Positions 25,130-34,853 of a DNA stretch of 38,647 bases are shown piece after piece. Location: contig JACRBJ010000019.1 of assembly GCA_016234555.1 (NCBI GenBank), forward strand, positions 1-38,647, read 5' to 3'. Made by a program: the position numbers and the translations under genes. The stretch is from Chloroflexota bacterium (lineage in GTDB: Bacteria; Chloroflexota; Anaerolineae; Anaerolineales; Villigracilaceae). Position 1 is the stretch's first letter. Each line of letters starts with the position of its first letter. The notes under the pieces were generated by a model. It was given only the letters and a program-made list of their open reading frames with translations, was not told the origin of the DNA and did no database searches.

Positions 25130-25155
25130 TACAAGATTTGTTACTCGACGGCGAT

Positions 25156-25184
25156 AAATCCCTGTCATTCGGCAGGGATTTTTT
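25156..25184 (+). terminator. Intrinsic terminator after the peroxiredoxin gene
   Basis: Arms AAATCCCTG (25156-25164) and CAGGGATTT (25173-25181) with an eight-base loop are followed by a run of T to 25184. It lies 26 bases behind the stop codon and separates the gene from rubrerythrin. Confidence 0.85.
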
Positions 25185-25196
25185 GTGAGTTGGGCG

Positions 25197-25211
25197 TTAT
25201 AATTATGAAAA
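25197..25211. promoter_or_regulatory. PerR-like box before rubrerythrin (weak)
   Basis: TTATAATTATGAAAA matches the left half of the Bacillus PerR box (TTATAATnATTATAA) completely and five of seven positions of the right half. It also contains a TATAAT that could be a -10 box. No PerR gene is in the window. Confidence 0.25.
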
Positions 25212-25249
25212 AATTCACAATTTTATATTTTCTTTTATAAGGAGCAACC

Positions 25250-25747
25250 ATGCCAAGTACACTCGATAATTTAAAGAATGCGTTTGCCGGCGAAAGCCAG
25301 GCGAACCAGAAATATCGCGCTTTTGCGAAGAAGGCTGAAAAGGACGGATTCCCGAATGTCGCCCGTCTATTCCGTACGGCGGCTGAAGCGGAGCGGATTC
25401 ATGCGGAAGGGCATTTGGGCTCCATGGAGGGGATAGGATCGACTGCCGACAACTTGCAGGCTGCGATCAATGGCGAGACATACGAGTACAAGGAAATGTA
25501 CCCGCCCATGGTCGAGCAGGCGACTGCCGATGACCACAAGGCGAAGCGAATGTTTGGGTATGCCCTGGATGCGGAAGCTGTCCATGCCAAACTATATGCG
25601 CTGGCGCTCGAAGCGGTGAAGCAAGGCAAGGACCTGACTGAGGTTGAGTTCTATCTCTGCCCGGTGTGCGGTTATATCGAGATGGGCAAACCAACCGAGG
25701 CATGTCCGGTTTGCAAGACCAAGCCCGAAAAGTTTGTGCTGGTTTAG
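25250..25747 (+). CDS. rbr: Rubrerythrin
   Basis: Non-haem iron peroxidase of 165 residues that reduces hydrogen peroxide in anaerobes and microaerophiles. The N-terminal ferritin-like four-helix domain carries the diiron ligands in AGESQANQKY, AEAERIHAEGH, ETYEYKEMYP and DAEAVHAKLY. The C-terminal rubredoxin-like domain has two CxxC pairs, LCPVCGY and ACPVCKTK, that bind one iron. The ATG is preceded by AAGGAG. It has its own leader behind the peroxiredoxin terminator and ends in a strong hairpin; OxyR is convergent to it. Confidence 0.93.
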   Translation: MPSTLDNLKNAFAGESQANQKYRAFAKKAEKDGFPNVARLFRTAAEAERIHAEGHLGSMEGIGSTADNLQAAINGETYEYKEMYPPMVEQATADDHKAKRMFGYALDAEAVHAKLYALALEAVKQGKDLTEVEFYLCPVCGYIEMGKPTEACPVCKTKPEKFVLV

Positions 25748-25765
25748 TCTGGTTGAAAATACATC

Positions 25766-25843
25766 GATTTGAAAAGCAGTTCCTGCCGAAAGGTGGGAAC
25801 TGCTTTTCAAATCGTAGGTCATGTTACAAACGTGACCTACGAT
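25766..25843. terminator. Double hairpin between convergent rbr and oxyR
   Basis: The first hairpin has perfect 18-base arms (25766-25783 and 25796-25813, starting GATTTGAAAAGCAG) with a 12-base loop. The second has perfect 11-base arms ATCGTAGGTCA (25811-25821) and TGACCTACGAT (25833-25843). They share the bases ATC, and the second abuts the oxyR stop codon. Neither has a long T tract, but together they lie exactly where transcripts from both sides must end. Confidence 0.65.
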
Positions 25844-26728
25844 TTACGAAGGATACTCCTCGCACACGATCTCGATGAATTTTTTGGCGAGGAAGGATTG
25901 AGTCCGCTCGACGTGGGTGGCGGCGGCGATTTTTCTTTGTGGCGCGGCATCGCTCAGTTCACGGTAGACCACCTGTTTTGATTTGTCGCCCATCGCCAGG
26001 GCTTTGGGGACGAGGGAAACGCCCAAGCCTGATGCAACACAATTTTGAACAGTGGTCAGTTGGGAAGTGTGGCAGACGATCTTCAACTCCAAATGCTGTT
26101 GGTAGCAAAACGATTGCACCTGTTCGCCGAGGCAGTGCATTTCACTCAGCGCGATGAAGGGGAATTCGTCCAGTTCCTTGACTTGAATATTGGCCCGGGT
26201 GATGATGTCGCTTGTTTTAGAGGAAGCCACCAACAGCAGCTCACTCAATAATTCCTGGGTGCGGATCAGCCTGTTGTGGATGGGCGTGCTGGTAATGCCG
26301 ACATCCAGCTTGCCATCCACCAGATTGCGGACGAGGGCTTCGGTAAAGTCTTCGTGGACGGCGAGGCGTGCCTGGGGAAAGTCATGACTGAAGCGTTTGA
26401 TTACTTTTGGTAAAACGAAGGGTGCAATGGTGGGGATGAAGCCGACATTTAACGTGCCATTGCTGACATCTGTTTCCTGTTTCATCGCGTGTTTGATATC
26501 CTGCAATTCGGCGAGGATGCTGGTGGCGCGGGGGAGCAGGTTGCGCCCGGCATCGGTCAGCACCACGCGGCGGGTCAGACGGTCGAAGAGCGGCTCGCCC
26601 AGTTCCTGTTCGAGTTTTTGAATCTGCTGGCTAAGGGAAGGCTGGGCGATATTGCAGCGTTCGGCGGCGCGGCTGAAACTTCCAGTTTCGGCGACAGCGA
26701 CAAAGTAGGTCAGTTGGTGAATTTCCAT
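25844..26728 (-). CDS. oxyR: OxyR-type LysR regulator
   Basis: Peroxide-sensing LysR regulator of 294 residues. The N-terminal winged helix-turn-helix is typical (VAETGSFSRAAERCNIAQPS, then SLSQQIQKLEQELGEPLF). In the sensor domain cysteines fall at residues 199 and 208 (HCLGEQVQSFC), the same numbers and spacing as the redox-active pair of E. coli OxyR. I therefore call it OxyR and not a generic LysR protein. It is divergent from katG with a near-consensus OxyR box in the shared interval, and convergent with rubrerythrin. Oxidation of the Cys pair would switch on katG and probably its own neighbours. Confidence 0.9.
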   Translation of the reverse strand: MEIHQLTYFVAVAETGSFSRAAERCNIAQPSLSQQIQKLEQELGEPLFDRLTRRVVLTDAGRNLLPRATSILAELQDIKHAMKQETDVSNGTLNVGFIPTIAPFVLPKVIKRFSHDFPQARLAVHEDFTEALVRNLVDGKLDVGITSTPIHNRLIRTQELLSELLLVASSKTSDIITRANIQVKELDEFPFIALSEMHCLGEQVQSFCYQQHLELKIVCHTSQLTTVQNCVASGLGVSLVPKALAMGDKSKQVVYRELSDAAPQRKIAAATHVERTQSFLAKKFIEIVCEEYPS

Positions 26729-26765
26729 TTTGTTTCTCTTTGGTTGATTGTGTAGGGGGCGGGGT

Positions 26766-26793
26766 GTAGGGGCGGATCGCGATCCGCCCCTAC
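26766..26793. repeat. 28-base perfect palindrome upstream of katG, copy A
   Basis: Perfect palindrome starting GTAGGGGCGGATCG and continuing as its own complement. An identical copy stands behind katG (29126-29153) and degenerate relatives stand before the GlmS-type gene (30408-30476). A partial unit GTAGGGGGCGGG precedes it at about 26752. The form suggests a dispersed palindromic repeat. It could also end transcripts. Confidence 0.85.
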
Positions 26794-26811
26794 GGGTGGC
26801 GAAAAATATTC

Positions 26812-26848
26812 ATAGTTTTTACCTATAAATAATATAGGTAATTTATAT
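26812..26848. promoter_or_regulatory. OxyR binding site upstream of katG
   Basis: The pattern ATAG-N7-CTAT-N7-ATAG-N7-(ATAT) matches the E. coli OxyR consensus. The first half (26812-26826) is perfect, including the inner T and A; the second (26834-26848) keeps ATAG and the inner T, but the final CTAT is ATAT. It ends directly before the -35 box of the katG promoter, the usual place for OxyR activation. Confidence 0.75.
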
Positions 26849-26877
26849 TTTACATCTATGCATGAAAATTGTACAAT
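26849..26877 (+). promoter_or_regulatory. katG promoter
   Basis: TTTACA (26849-26854) and TACAAT (26872-26877) are separated by 17 bases. The OxyR box abuts its upstream edge. The predicted start near 26884 leaves a leader of about 37 bases ending in AAAGGAG before the ATG. Confidence 0.7.
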
Positions 26878-26908
26878 GTATTCATAGGAAATGAATAGAT
26901 ACCAATAA

Positions 26909-29116
<2,208 letters not shown>

Positions 29117-29125
29117 CGACACGTC

Positions 29126-29153
29126 GTAGGGGCGGATCGCGATCCGCCCCTAC
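29126..29153. repeat. 28-base perfect palindrome downstream of katG, copy B
   Basis: Identical over all 28 bases to copy A at 26766-26793. It lies 10 bases behind the katG stop codon and just before the convergent HAD gene's stop codon, a position where it could serve as a transcription end for both. Confidence 0.85.
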
Positions 29154-29159
29154 GATTCT

Positions 29160-29816
29160 TTAATTGGGAATCAGGTCTGACAGCAATATGTCGATGACCC
29201 CGCTTCGCACAACATCAGCTTCCTGCAAGCGTTCGGCGGGAAAGGTCTGCGCCACGGCGACGCAGCGCATCCCAGCCGCTTTGGCGGCTTGAATCCCGTT
29301 GACCGCGTCTTCAACAACCACGCACGCGGCGGAATCCACTCCAAGGGCTTGGGCCGCAAAAAGGAAAATATCCGGCGCTGGTTTCTTGTGGACGACATTT
29401 TCGCCAGCCACAACCGCATCCCACATCTTTGCAGGTAATTCGATTTTTTCCAAATTGGCAAGGACTTTTGCCCTGTCCGCGCTGGAGGCAACGGCGAGGC
29501 GCAGCCCAGCCTCGCGGCAATCCTGAAACAAGCGATGAACTCCGGGAAACGCTTCGAGTTGTGAGGGGAGCAAAGTAAAGTAGATTTCGTAAGTCCTGTG
29601 TTTTGCGGCTGGCACATCCAAAGGGAAGTTGTATTTCTCGGCAACGCCGCCGATGTAACGGTCTTCGCCCGCGCCGACAAAGGGGTGAAAGTCATCGGGT
29701 TGGACGACCAGCCCCTTTTCACGGAACATGGCAACAGCCGCCGCGTTGATCAGCGGCTCGGAATCGGTCAACACTCCATCCATATCGAAGATCACAGCCT
29801 GAATTTTTGGGGTCAT
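29160..29816 (-). CDS. HAD-family phosphatase, beta-phosphoglucomutase-like
   Basis: A 218-residue HAD hydrolase. Motif I is FDMDGVLTDSE near the N-terminus, with nucleophile and acid Asp residues. Motif II is the serine in LAVASSADR, motif III the lysine in HKKPAPDIF and motif IV VVVEDAVNGIQAA. The small helical cap inserted after motif I is typical of beta-phosphoglucomutase and sugar-phosphate phosphatases. The substrate cannot be told. I chose the Met at 29816 (MTPKIQAVIFD), which has GGAG seven bases upstream; a longer frame from 29837 contains that ribosome site. Confidence 0.88.
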   Translation of the reverse strand: MTPKIQAVIFDMDGVLTDSEPLINAAAVAMFREKGLVVQPDDFHPFVGAGEDRYIGGVAEKYNFPLDVPAAKHRTYEIYFTLLPSQLEAFPGVHRLFQDCREAGLRLAVASSADRAKVLANLEKIELPAKMWDAVVAGENVVHKKPAPDIFLFAAQALGVDSAACVVVEDAVNGIQAAKAAGMRCVAVAQTFPAERLQEADVVRSGVIDILLSDLIPN

Positions 29817-29975
29817 ATTTTTCTCCATGAGCGCCAATCATATTCAAGATGACCGTCCTTGTGAAGTGGGGATAAAAATGCGTTTCAGGACAAACATCAT
29901 CTATCATGCGCCTGCCAAAGAGAATATAATCCCAAAACATGATCCATCCGTCCAAAATCCATCAGAAAGGAATCG

Positions 29976-30404
29976 ATGATGAATCAGCATTTACATTTGA
30001 TCACCCTGGGGGTGGAGGACTTCAAAAAATCGCGCAAGTTTTACACGGAAATTTTAGGCTGGAAAGCATCCAGCGCAAGCCAGGATGATGTAGCCTTCTT
30101 TCAGGCAGGCGGTGTGGTACTTGCCATCTATCCGCGCGAGAAACTGGCGGAGGATGCGTTGACTTCGCCCGAAGGCAGCGGCTTTGCCGGTATCACGCTG
30201 GCGTACAATGCCCGCAGTGAAGCCGAAGTGGACGAGATCATCCGCGACCTGAAATCGAAGGGCGTGAAGATCGTCAAGGAGCCGCAAAAGGTATTTTGGG
30301 GCGGCTACAGTTCCTATTTTGCCGACCCCGATGATTATCACTGGGAAGTGGCGTATAACCCGTTCTTTGCATTTGACGAGAGCGGGAATTTGAAATTGGA
30401 TTAA
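29976..30404 (+). CDS. VOC (glyoxalase/bleomycin-resistance fold) family protein
   Basis: A 142-residue protein of the vicinal-oxygen-chelate fold with two beta-alpha-beta-beta-beta modules. Recognisable segments are HLITLGVEDFKKSRKFYTEI at the start and YFADPDDYHWEVAYNP near the end, where the Glu is a usual metal ligand. Such proteins include glyoxalases, dioxygenases and antibiotic-binding proteins; the job here is unknown. AAAGGA precedes the ATG; ATG 29979 is an alternative. A cluster of palindromes follows the stop codon. Confidence 0.85.
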   Translation: MMNQHLHLITLGVEDFKKSRKFYTEILGWKASSASQDDVAFFQAGGVVLAIYPREKLAEDALTSPEGSGFAGITLAYNARSEAEVDEIIRDLKSKGVKIVKEPQKVFWGGYSSYFADPDDYHWEVAYNPFFAFDESGNLKLD

Positions 30405-30407
30405 TCC

Positions 30408-30476
30408 GTAGGGGCGGGGTTATCCCGCCCCTGATCGTATCGCCCACCAAAGGCAAGGGCGAGGGGACCTCGCCCC
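30408..30476. repeat. Pair of palindromes of the GTAGGGGCG family
   Basis: Two imperfect palindromes related to those beside katG. The first (30408-30433) has GGGGCGGG/CCCGCCCC arms around GTTAT; the second (30457-30475) has GGGCGAGG/CCTCGCCC arms. The outer ends, GTAGGGGCG and CGCCCCTAC, are complementary, so the whole block could also fold as one nested structure. It lies just before the GlmS-type gene. Confidence 0.7.
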
Positions 30477-30503
30477 TACAAACAACCAAGGAGATAAAAA
30501 TAC

Positions 30504-32291
30504 ATGTGCGGAATTTTCGGCTATGTGACTAATAAAGAAGAAGCGCTCGGACCGATTTTGATTGCGGCGGCGGAGCGGTTGACCTATCGCGGGTATGACT
30601 CTGTCGGGGCGGCAACCATCAACAGCGGGAAGATCGATTTGCGGAAAGATGTTGGCAAGGTGGATTCGGTGGCGGCGAAGTACAACATCGCCGAGATGCG
30701 CGGACAGCGCGGCATCACCCAACTCCGCTGGGCAACCTTCGGCGAGCCGTCGCAGGTCAACAGCCAGCCGCATCTGGATTCAAAGGGTGATATGGTCGGG
30801 GCGCACAACGGCAACGTGGTGAACAACGTCGAGTTGCGCGAGCAATTCATGGCGGAGGGCATGACTGTCCGTTCGCAGAATGATGGCGAGACCTGCGTCC
30901 ATGCGGTGGAGCGTTACATCAGCCGCGGCTATCAATTCATCGACGCGATCCGTTTGGCGTATGGCGACCTGCAGGGCGATTACGCCTTCGTCATCGGGCG
31001 CGCGGACGACGACAAACTCTACGCCTTCAAAAAAGGTTCGGGCATGGTGGTGGGACTCGGCGACGGCTTCACCTGCGTTTCGTCTGACCTGCCGTCGATT
31101 TTGCCGCTGACCCGCACCGTGATCCGCCCGCAGGATGGGGAGATCGTCACGCTCTGGGCTGACCGCGTGGAAGTGCGCTCTGTCAAAGATGGCAAACAAA
31201 TCGTCCGAATGCCAGAAACAGTTACGGAGTCGATGGATGCGGTGCAGAAGGGTGGGTATCCGCATTTTATGTTGAAAGAAATCCATGAGCAGGCACAAGT
31301 CGCCCGTGAGTTAATCCACTTGCTGGATGGCAGCCCCGATGTGCAGCCGTTGATCGAAAAGATGAAGAGCGCGCGCCATTTGTATTTCATCGGCTGCGGC
31401 ACCAGTTATCACGCCGCGATGGCGGGGTCGGTGTACTTCGCCCAACTGGCGGGACGCGCTGTGATTCCGATCCTCGCGCCGCAGTTCATCGCGCAGTACG
31501 CGCCCGCGGTTGGATACGAAGACGTGGGGATTTTCGTCAGCCAGTCGGGCGAGACCAAGGATGTGCTCAACGCGTTGGAAGCCGCCGAAGCGCGCGGCAT
31601 GACTTGTTTTGGATTGGCGAACGTCGTCGGTTCCACGCTGACGAGAGCCACCTCGTTCTGTCTACCCTTGTGCTGCGGCTACGAAATCAGCGTTCCCGCC
31701 ACGAAGACCTTTACCAACCAGGTCGTGACGTTTTTGTACCTGGCGTATCGCATGGCTGGGAAAAGCACCGCCGACCTTGCGCGCATCCCCGACCTGATGG
31801 TGCAGACGATTGAGATGGTCGCCCCGCAGATCGAAGCGATTGCCAAAGACATCAACGAGTGGAACGACATGTACTGTCTCGGATACGGCGCGACCTATCC
31901 GATCGCTTTGGAAGGCGCGTTGAAATTAAAAGAAATTACGTATGCTCATTGCGAAGGGATGCTCTCGACCGAGTTCAAGCACGGACCGCTCTCCGCGGTC
32001 AGCAAGGGATTCCCGATTGTCTTTGTGGCGGGACCCAACGACGTGCCGCTCATCATCAGCGGCATCAACGAGGTCAAAGTGCGCGGCGCGCGGACTATCG
32101 TCGTCGCGGAAGAGGACTCCCGCCTGCGTGCCAACGGTGACGACCTGGTCGTCATCCCCAAATCGGATGCGCAGACCAACGCCCTGCTCGCCGTCCTGCC
32201 GCTGCAATTGCTTTCGTATCACATGAGCGTGATGCGCGGGTTTGATCCTGATTTTCCGAGGAATTTGTCCAAAACGCTGACGGTGGATTAG
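30504..32291 (+). CDS. glmS: Glutamine-fructose-6-phosphate aminotransferase (GlmS family)
   Basis: A 595-residue class II amidotransferase joined to two SIS domains. Cys2 is the glutaminase nucleophile, with RLTYRGYDS, LRWATFGEPS and AHNGNVVNN in the glutaminase domain. The first SIS domain carries CGTSYHAAMAG, SQSGETKD and EISVPATKTFTNQ; the second has ALKLKEITYAHCEGMLSTEFKHGP. The C-terminus LSKTLTVD supplies the conserved Lys. The glutaminase domain departs from the usual HTRWATHG and NAHPH wording (here QLRWATFG and NSQPH), so a specialised paralogue is possible. The expected product is glucosamine-6-phosphate for cell-envelope sugars. It has AAGGAG upstream. Confidence 0.88.
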   Translation: MCGIFGYVTNKEEALGPILIAAAERLTYRGYDSVGAATINSGKIDLRKDVGKVDSVAAKYNIAEMRGQRGITQLRWATFGEPSQVNSQPHLDSKGDMVGAHNGNVVNNVELREQFMAEGMTVRSQNDGETCVHAVERYISRGYQFIDAIRLAYGDLQGDYAFVIGRADDDKLYAFKKGSGMVVGLGDGFTCVSSDLPSILPLTRTVIRPQDGEIVTLWADRVEVRSVKDGKQIVRMPETVTESMDAVQKGGYPHFMLKEIHEQAQVARELIHLLDGSPDVQPLIEKMKSARHLYFIGCGTSYHAAMAGSVYFAQLAGRAVIPILAPQFIAQYAPAVGYEDVGIFVSQSGETKDVLNALEAAEARGMTCFGLANVVGSTLTRATSFCLPLCCGYEISVPATKTFTNQVVTFLYLAYRMAGKSTADLARIPDLMVQTIEMVAPQIEAIAKDINEWNDMYCLGYGATYPIALEGALKLKEITYAHCEGMLSTEFKHGPLSAVSKGFPIVFVAGPNDVPLIISGINEVKVRGARTIVVAEEDSRLRANGDDLVVIPKSDAQTNALLAVLPLQLLSYHMSVMRGFDPDFPRNLSKTLTVD

Positions 32292-32369
32292 GGAACGGAT
32301 TTGGAAGCGGATAAACGGACAAAGCGGATTTCACGAGAAAACTATCCAGATGCGTAGGTGTATTGATGA

Positions 32370-32398
32370 TTGTCCACTTCTTGTGAAAAGCGTATAAT
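32370..32398 (+). promoter_or_regulatory. Promoter of the DUF262-HNH gene
   Basis: TTGTCC (32370-32375) and a perfect TATAAT (32393-32398) are separated by 17 bases, about 57 bases before the ATG. Confidence 0.5.
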
Positions 32399-32455
32399 TT
32401 CGTAAATTTCAAAGTTAGGGTTTTAGACTGAATTCCTAAAAAAGAGGTTGCTCAA

Positions 32456-33769
32456 ATGAAATCTATTGAATTTAATTATGGCAGCATGGTTGTGCAAAAC
32501 CTTGTAGCGTTATTTAGTGAAGGTCGTCTTAATCTTGAACCTGGCTTTCAACGCCAATCTGTATGGACAATCCTTGATAGAAAAAAATTGGTGCAGTCTA
32601 TTTGTCAAAACTATCCTATTCCATCTGTTTTCTTATACAAATCAACAGACGGTGATGGTAAATTAAAATATGATGTGCTGGATGGAAAGCAACGATTAGA
32701 GTCGTTATTGATGTTTCAAGGTTTAGGCAGATTTAAACGTGACAAATTCACTGCGCGAATACGCTTTGAAGAATACGAGGGCCTTGATGATTGGTCATGG
32801 AAAGATATTCAGCAAGCGGGATATGAATATCGTATATCGGGATATAACATTCAAACAGTTGAGGTTTCTGGTGAGTTGGCGGAAATCATAGATTTATTTG
32901 TGAGGATAAATTCGACAGGTAAAAGACTGACGGGACAAGAAAAACGCCATGCTAAATTTTTCAGTAGTCCATTCTTGAAACGCGCTGGACGCTTAGGAGA
33001 AATTTATGCTAAATTCTTCTTAGAAAATAAAGTGGTGTCGCGCGGGCAATTTACTCGAATGAAGCATGTCGAATTGATCTGCGAATTAATGGCTTCTATT
33101 CACTCACAAGGTGTGATAAACAAGAAAACTGCGCTTGATAGCATAATTGGTGGTCAAACAGTAGATGGTAAAGCCCTTATTAATTGCTCTAAACAATTTG
33201 TGCGGACACTTAATGTTGTCAAAAAGATGTTGCCCGATTTACGTTCTACACGTTTTTCAAATTCTGCAGAATTCTATTCTTTGTTTATGCTTGTATGGGA
33301 AATGGATAGAGATAACTTTATTCTAAATAATGCTAATAGAAATAAACAAGCGCAAATACTGCTTAAGTGGCTATCAAATGGTGTCGACTTAGTGCGCAAC
33401 AAAATCACCCAAGCCCAAGGAGCACAACCAGATGAACAAATCTTTGCAAATTATCTATTTACAACTCGTGGTGATAGTGATAGCGCTGCGACTAGGAATC
33501 GACGAGCTGATATTCTTCGTCAACTTTTAGGCGGATTGTTTGAGAAAAAAGATGAAAAACGCGGTTTTACTCTTGAACAACGAAGGCTCATTTGGAATTC
33601 GGACGAAAAGAAAAAATGTTCGCGCTGTGGTGAGCCTTTGACATGGGAAAATTTTACAATCGATCATATAAAACCACACTCACTTGGTGGCAGAAGTTCC
33701 CTTTCAAACGCGAAGTTAATGTGCCGTAGTTGTAATTCAAAAAAAGGTGCAAGATATAAACGTCGGTAA
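32456..33769 (+). CDS. DUF262 and HNH endonuclease protein
   Basis: A 437-residue protein with an N-terminal DUF262 (GmrS/DndB-like ParB-fold) domain: QRQSVWTILDRKKLVQSI, then the nucleotide-binding DGKQRLESLL motif at about residues 75-84 and FVRINSTGKRLTGQE. The C-terminus is an HNH nuclease: CSRCG and CRSC zinc pairs around FTIDHIKPHSLGG. Stand-alone DUF262-HNH proteins are often linked to phage or foreign-DNA restriction; a defence role is inferred. Codon use is much richer in A and T than in the neighbours, suggesting acquisition by transfer. It has its own promoter and no partner gene. Confidence 0.85.
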   Translation: MKSIEFNYGSMVVQNLVALFSEGRLNLEPGFQRQSVWTILDRKKLVQSICQNYPIPSVFLYKSTDGDGKLKYDVLDGKQRLESLLMFQGLGRFKRDKFTARIRFEEYEGLDDWSWKDIQQAGYEYRISGYNIQTVEVSGELAEIIDLFVRINSTGKRLTGQEKRHAKFFSSPFLKRAGRLGEIYAKFFLENKVVSRGQFTRMKHVELICELMASIHSQGVINKKTALDSIIGGQTVDGKALINCSKQFVRTLNVVKKMLPDLRSTRFSNSAEFYSLFMLVWEMDRDNFILNNANRNKQAQILLKWLSNGVDLVRNKITQAQGAQPDEQIFANYLFTTRGDSDSAATRNRRADILRQLLGGLFEKKDEKRGFTLEQRRLIWNSDEKKKCSRCGEPLTWENFTIDHIKPHSLGGRSSLSNAKLMCRSCNSKKGARYKRR

Positions 33770-33939
33770 AAGACGCCAAAATCAAAGCAAGTTTATAGGA
33801 TGAGACTGGGAAAGAGAATGGGAAGGGCGCTGGGCGCGTGATGGCTATGGTGATTGTCCATAGCAAGGCAACTTTTCTTTCAAGTGGTCTTAGCTTCTCC
33901 CCTTTAGGGGAGACGGGAGAGGGGTAAAATGAGCCAATC
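33770..33939. other. Non-coding interval with a short palindromic repeat
   Basis: Behind the DUF262-HNH gene. It contains CTTCTCCCC-TTTA-GGGGAGAC at about 33893-33914, followed by GGGAGAGGGG, a form related to the longer palindromes nearby. A segment near 33806 (CTGGGAAAGAGAATGGG) resembles the sequence before the second DUF559 remnant. No gene is visible. Confidence 0.4.
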
Positions 33940-34204
33940 ATGCCAGTCAAAAATCCTTCGACTACGTTCAGGGCAGGCATCATCCCAGGTCAAACCGTCA
34001 CCAAAGAAAAACTTCAACGCGACCCCCTCCGCCCGCTTCGCGGGGCACCTCCCCCAAAAACGACGATTCAAACTTTGAATCATCATGTGAAATATACATC
34101 GTCGTATTTGGGGGAGGACGGGTGGGGGTCGCTTTCGGAATGAAGAGGCTATGAAGGACTTGTCCGCTGTTGTGGGGAAGGTCCGCAAGTTGATTCAGAG
34201 TTGA
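33940..34204 (+). pseudogene. DUF559 endonuclease gene remnant 1, interrupted by a palindromic repeat
   Basis: The start (MPVKNPS, then IIPGQTVTKEKLQR) is like the N-terminus of DUF559 (Vsr-like PD-(D/E)XK) proteins, and 34133-34204 encodes the matching C-terminus, FRNEEAMKDLSAVVGKVRK and a few more residues before TGA. The two parts are out of frame with each other. Between them lies a 110-base palindromic element in place of the nuclease core. A further short repeat (CCTTCGACTACGTTCAGGGC) is inserted within the N-terminal piece. Confidence 0.7.
34021..34130. repeat. MITE-like palindromic element, copy 1
   Basis: A 110-base element with long imperfect inverted ends: GACCCCCTCCGCCC with an inner ACCTCCCCCAAA at the left, TTTGGGGGAGG and GGGTGGGGGTC at the right. 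The centre has another complementary pair (AACGACG/CGTCGT). Copy 3 at 36771-36843 shares both ends but has a different centre; copy 2 at 35840-35872 is a shortened form. Confidence 0.75.
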
Positions 34205-34225
34205 GCAATATTTTATCCAATGCAG

Positions 34226-34262
34226 AAAAAGAGACGGCTACCATCAAGCTGCCGTCTCTTTT
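34226..34262 (-). terminator. Intrinsic terminator of the hemerythrin gene
   Basis: On the minus strand AAAAGAGACGGC (+ 34251-34262) pairs with GCCGTCTCTTTT (+ 34227-34238), closing a 12-base loop and ending in five T. It begins six bases behind the hemerythrin stop codon. Confidence 0.85.
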
Positions 34263-34267
34263 CTCCG

Positions 34268-34777
34268 TTAATGCGCGTGGGCATGTTTGGCTTCGTGCGC
34301 CGCGGCTTCCATTGCTTCGAACATCTCCTGTGCAGATTCGGGTGTGAGACGCTGGTCAAGGATCGGCAGGTACACTTCCTCCTCCTTGGCAAAGTGGACT
34401 TTGACGAGTCCGTACACACCGAACAGCACACGTCGCAAGGCTGTGGCTTGGGGAGGCGTCAATGGCTTGTCGGTCAGTCCATCTTTCAACACCGCGAGTT
34501 CCTCAATGTAGAAACCAACTTCCACATGGTCGCGGCTCATCGTCTTTGTTGCGTCGGGACTGCCGAGCACTTTTTGCACGACAGGATAAAGTGCAGCCTC
34601 TTCAGCTTCCGCGTGTGGTTTGAGGTGATTTGCAAGAAAGTCATAGACTTCCTCCACGCCGCCGCGGATCTCAGCAACAGGTGCTTTGCCAATTAATTCA
34701 GCCACCTGGCGGATACGGTCCACGTTGGGGAATAATTCTTTGTGCTCATCGCGCAGGGGTTGGGTCAGGGTATTCAT
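34268..34777 (-). CDS. Hemerythrin-domain protein
   Basis: A 169-residue four-helix protein expected to bind a diiron centre. The metal-ligand pattern is visible: DEHKELF near the N-terminus, FLANHLKPHAEAEEAALYP, the SRDHVEVG helix, and VHFAKEEEVYLP. The C-terminus is rich in His and Ala (AAHEAKHAHAH). Proteins of this type store or sense oxygen or bind nitric oxide. I chose the Met at 34777, preceded by AAGGAG; a longer frame has no such site. A Crp/Fnr-type regulator lies 76 bases upstream on the same strand, and the pair is probably cotranscribed. Confidence 0.88.
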   Translation of the reverse strand: MNTLTQPLRDEHKELFPNVDRIRQVAELIGKAPVAEIRGGVEEVYDFLANHLKPHAEAEEAALYPVVQKVLGSPDATKTMSRDHVEVGFYIEELAVLKDGLTDKPLTPPQATALRRVLFGVYGLVKVHFAKEEEVYLPILDQRLTPESAQEMFEAMEAAAHEAKHAHAH

Positions 34778-34853
34778 GGTTAATCTCCTTTTTCTTTTTG
34801 AATGATTACACCCTGAATGTACTCCTTCCCGGTCCAAACTTGTATGACCTGCA

